Assembly (NCBI GenBank): GCA_023422735.1
Contig: JAFAGL010000213.1
Coordinates: 1-7,406 of the forward strand
Direction of reading: 5' to 3'
Length of the DNA: 7,406 nucleotides
From: Pseudomonadota bacterium
GTDB lineage: Bacteria > Pseudomonadota > Alphaproteobacteria > Rhizobiales > Rhizobiaceae
A program made the translations under genes and the position numbers. The notes beneath the pieces are model-generated. The model searched no databases, was not told the DNA's origin, and saw nothing but the letters and a program-made list of their open reading frames with translations. The first letter of the stretch is position 1; the number at the start of each line of letters is the position of its first letter. This document shows positions 4,529-7,406 of this stretch, one piece after another.

Positions 4529-7406
4529 CTATTCGCCGAGCGCATCTTCCAGGAAGGCTTGCAGTTGCGCGAGATGTTTCGACATCAGCCCGGTGGCCGG
4601 CGAAGCGGCAGCCGGACGGCCGGTGTAGCGAACGCGCTGATGCTTGGCATCGATATGGGCCAGCACCCATTCCAGATACGGATCGATGAAGGACCAGGCG
4701 CCCATATTCTTGGGCTCTTCCTGACACCACACCATCTCCGCATTACGGAAGCGCGACAACTCATTAATCAGCGCCTTTGCCGGGAACGGATAAAGCTGTT
4801 CGACGCGCAGAAGATAAACATCGTCGACGCCACGCTTTTCGCGCTCTTCGTAAAGGTCGTAATAAACCTTGCCGGAGCAAAGCACGACGCGGCGGATCTT
4901 CGAATCCTTCACCAGATTGGTCGCATCGTCCCACAACAAGCGGTGGAACGAACTTTCGCCCGACAAATCAGCCAGTGTCGATACCGCGCGCTTGTGGCGC
5001 AGCAGCGATTTCGGTGTCATCAAGATCAGCGGCTTGCGGAAGTCACGCTTCAGCTGACGGCGCAGAACATGGAAATAGTTAGCCGGCGTCGTACAATAAG
5101 CGACCTGCATATTGTCTTCCGCACAGAGCTGCAGGAAGCGCTCCAATCGCGCTGACGAATGCTCTGGCCCCTGACCCTCATAGCCGTGAGGCAGGAGGCA
5201 AACGAGACCGGACATGCGCAGCCATTTGCGCTCGCCAGACGAAATGAACTGGTCGAACACGACCTGCGCGCCGTTGGCGAAGTCACCGAATTGGGCTTCC
5301 CAAAGGGTCAGCGCCTTCGGCTCGGCAAGGCTGTAGCCATATTCAAAGCCGAGCACAGCTTCTTCCGAAAGCATCGAGTTGATGACTTCGTAATTGGCCT
5401 GCGCCGCCGACAAATTGTTCAGCGGGATGAAGCGATGCTCATCGCGCTGATCGTAAAGCACGGAATGACGCTGCGAGAAGGTGCCGCGCTCGGAATCCTG
5501 GCCCGACAAGCGGATCGGGTTGCCATCAGTCAGGATGGACCCGAAGGCGAGCGCTTCGGCCGTCGACCAATCGATGCCCTCGCCCGACTCGATCATCTTG
5601 CGCCGGTTATCGATAAAGCGCGTAATGGTCTTGTGCGGTTCGAAGTCCTTGGGAACCTCGGTCAGCTTCTTGCCAATATCTTTGAGCGTCTTGGCCGGAA
5701 CGGCCGTTTTGCCGCGCCGCTGCTCATCCTGATTGTCAGCCGAGCGCAAGCCGCTCCACTGGCCATCCAGCCAGTCCGCCTTGTTGGGCTTGTATTGCTG
5801 ACCGCTCTCGAATTCGATTTCGAGATGGGCGCGCCATTCAGCCTTGAGCTTTTCAAGCTCTTCGGCGCTCAGCTGACCTTCCTCGATCAGCTTGTCGCCA
5901 TAGGACTTCACGACGGTCGAATGACCGCGAATATTGCGATACATCAATGGCTGCGTGAATGCAGGCTCGTCGCCCTCATTGTGGCCGAAGCGCCGGTAAC
6001 AGAACATGTCGATCACCACCGGCTTGTGGAACTTCATCCGGTATTCGATGGCGATCTTGGTGGCGTAAACCACGGCTTCGGGATCGTCGCCATTCACATG
6101 GAAGATCGGCGCTTCGATCATTTTCGCCACATCCGATGGATAAGGCGATGAACGCGAGAAACGCGGATTGGTGGTGAAGCCGATCTGGTTGTTGATAATG
6201 AAATGCAGCGTGCCGCCGACACGGTGTCCGCGCAGACCCGAAAGGCCGAGGATTTCGGCCACGACGCCCTGACCCGCAAACGCCGCATCGCCGTGAAGCA
6301 GCAGAGGCAGAACCTTGGCGCGCTCTTCCGGGGGCACCATGTCGTGTCCCTTGTTGCGACCAAACAGCAGGTCCTGCTTGGCGCGCGCCTTGCCCATCAC
6401 CACCGGGTTGACGATTTCCAGGTGAGACGGGTTGGCCGTCAGCGAGAGGTGAACCTTGTTGCCATCGAATTCGCGGTCCGACGAAGCACCCAGATGGTAC
6501 TTCACGTCGCCTGACCCTTCAACGTCATCGGGCGCATAAGAGCCGCCCTTGAACTCATGGAAGATCGCGCGATGCGGCTTGCCCATTACCTGCGACAGCA
6601 CGTTCAAGCGGCCACGATGCGCCATGCCGAGCACGACTTCCTTCAAGCCAAGCTGGCCGCCGCGCTTGATGATCTGTTCCAGCGCCGGAATGAGCGACTC
6701 GCCGCCATCGAGACCGAAACGCTTCGTGCCCTTGTATTTGACATCGATGAACTGCTCGAAGCCTTCCGCCTCGACCAGCTTCTGCAAAATGGCCTTCTTG
6801 CCATTCGCCGTGAATTCGACGCCCTTGTCCGGCCCCTCGATCCGCTCCTGAATCCAGGCCTTTTCTTCCGGGTTCGAAATATGCATGAACTCGACGCCAA
6901 TGGTCGAGCAATAGGTCCGCTGCAAAATTTCCAGCATTTGCCGGATCGTTGCGTATTCCAGCCCCAGCACATTGTCGATGAAGATCGGGCGATCGTAATC
7001 GGCTTCCGTGAAGCCGTAATTTTCCGGCGAAAGCTCGTTGTAGTCTTCGATCTTGGAGGCAATGCCCAGCGGATCGAGATTGGCATGCAGATGGCCACGC
7101 ATACGGAATGCGCGGATCATCATGATGGCGCGCACCGAATCGCGGGTCGCCTGGTTGACGGCGGCCTGGTTGACCGGCGCGCCGGTCTTGGCGGCGACGG
7201 CCTCGGCCTTCGCCTGCACCTTCTTCTCAAGCACCTTCTCGACGACGCCCCAGTTGCCGTCGAGCGCCGAGACGAGTTCGCCATTGGCGACGATCGGCCA
7301 GGTGGCGCGCTGCCAGGAGGCGCCCGTGGCCGCCTTCACGATATCGGCGGGCTGGTCTTCCAGGGCCGTGAAGAAGGCCTGCCATTCTTCGCCGACGGAG
7401 GCGGGA
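4529..7406 (-). CDS. sucA: 2-oxoglutarate dehydrogenase E1 component (5' end beyond window)
   Basis: Thiamine-diphosphate enzyme that decarboxylates 2-oxoglutarate and succinylates the lipoyl group of SucB. The open frame runs to the window edge, past a GTG at 7339 that is internal: the 22 codons before it (PASVGEEWQAFFTALED...) continue the family's N-terminal E2-binding region. The window holds 958 residues; the family is usually about 930-1000, so a few dozen are missing. Motifs: GMAHRGRLN (near 6625-6600), HLSLTANPSHLEIVNP (near 6450-6405), the thiamine-diphosphate site GDAAFAGQG (near 6290-6265) with NNQIGFTT (near 6193-6170), RRFGHNEGDEPAFTQP (near 5990-5945), and in the C-terminal half SSARLERFLQL (near 5155-5125), TPKSLLRHKRA (near 5020-4990) and WCQEEPKNMGAW (near 4732-4697). 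It ends with TAG. It reads as an intact gene cut only by the window boundary. Upstream sucC/sucD would be expected from known alphaproteobacterial operons but are not visible. Confidence 0.97.
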   Translation of the reverse strand, partial: PASVGEEWQAFFTALEDQPADIVKAATGASWQRATWPIVANGELVSALDGNWGVVEKVLEKKVQAKAEAVAAKTGAPVNQAAVNQATRDSVRAIMMIRAFRMRGHLHANLDPLGIASKIEDYNELSPENYGFTEADYDRPIFIDNVLGLEYATIRQMLEILQRTYCSTIGVEFMHISNPEEKAWIQERIEGPDKGVEFTANGKKAILQKLVEAEGFEQFIDVKYKGTKRFGLDGGESLIPALEQIIKRGGQLGLKEVVLGMAHRGRLNVLSQVMGKPHRAIFHEFKGGSYAPDDVEGSGDVKYHLGASSDREFDGNKVHLSLTANPSHLEIVNPVVMGKARAKQDLLFGRNKGHDMVPPEERAKVLPLLLHGDAAFAGQGVVAEILGLSGLRGHRVGGTLHFIINNQIGFTTNPRFSRSSPYPSDVAKMIEAPIFHVNGDDPEAVVYATKIAIEYRMKFHKPVVIDMFCYRRFGHNEGDEPAFTQPLMYRNIRGHSTVVKSYGDKLIEEGQLSAEELEKLKAEWRAHLEIEFESGQQYKPNKADWLDGQWSGLRSADNQDEQRRGKTAVPAKTLKDIGKKLTEVPKDFEPHKTITRFIDNRRKMIESGEGIDWSTAEALAFGSILTDGNPIRLSGQDSERGTFSQRHSVLYDQRDEHRFIPLNNLSAAQANYEVINSMLSEEAVLGFEYGYSLAEPKALTLWEAQFGDFANGAQVVFDQFISSGERKWLRMSGLVCLLPHGYEGQGPEHSSARLERFLQLCAEDNMQVAYCTTPANYFHVLRRQLKRDFRKPLILMTPKSLLRHKRAVSTLADLSGESSFHRLLWDDATNLVKDSKIRRVVLCSGKVYYDLYEEREKRGVDDVYLLRVEQLYPFPAKALINELSRFRNAEMVWCQEEPKNMGAWSFIDPYLEWVLAHIDAKHQRVRYTGRPAAASPATGLMSKHLAQLQAFLEDALGE

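Noticed and set aside
5159..6151. Open frame of 330 codons on the plus strand opposite sucA
   Set aside because: It is a shadow of sucA: no domain is visible, its composition is unusual, and it lies fully within a well-conserved gene.
7337..7339. GTG as the start of sucA
   Set aside because: The frame stays open upstream to the window edge and encodes residues typical of the SucA N-terminal region, so this GTG is an internal valine codon.

Overview
The window looks like the chromosome of an alphaproteobacterium of the order Hyphomicrobiales (Rhizobiales), most likely Brucella/Ochrobactrum or a near relative. This rests on the protein sequences, the GC-rich base composition and the gene order. 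It is an inference from memory of these families; no database was searched. All genes lie on the minus strand, so transcription runs from high to low coordinates.

In transcription order, 7406 to 744 holds the distal part of a TCA-cycle operon. It starts with sucA (E1 of 2-oxoglutarate dehydrogenase, 5' end outside the window) and sucB (E2, lipoyl-bearing succinyltransferase). Next come a small exported protein of unknown function with an NTF2-like look and a four-helix MAPEG-family membrane protein, then lpdA (E3, dihydrolipoyl dehydrogenase). Gaps are 60, 16, 10 and 45 bases, which suggests co-transcription. SucA, SucB and LpdA together form the complete 2-oxoglutarate dehydrogenase complex (2-oxoglutarate + CoA + NAD+ to succinyl-CoA + CO2 + NADH). 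The two small genes between E2 and E3 have no obvious role in it.

From 414 to the window edge is the first 40% or so of asd (aspartate-semialdehyde dehydrogenase), the branch-point enzyme for Lys, Thr, Met and Ile synthesis.

The 329-base gap between lpdA and asd (415-743) is the most interesting part and is not empty. Reading toward asd, it holds a strong 14-bp stem-loop just after lpdA and a good promoter-like sequence overlapping that stem-loop. A short ORF of 42 codons with its own Shine-Dalgarno follows; its last 15 residues are VKTTAKTIITTTKTV, with 7 Thr, 2 Ile and 3 Lys. After the ORF come three overlapping, mutually exclusive stem-loops and then the asd ribosome binding site. This is the architecture of a ribosome-mediated attenuator like that of the enterobacterial thr operon, here placed in front of asd. 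I see no mobile elements, CRISPR arrays, tRNA or rRNA genes.
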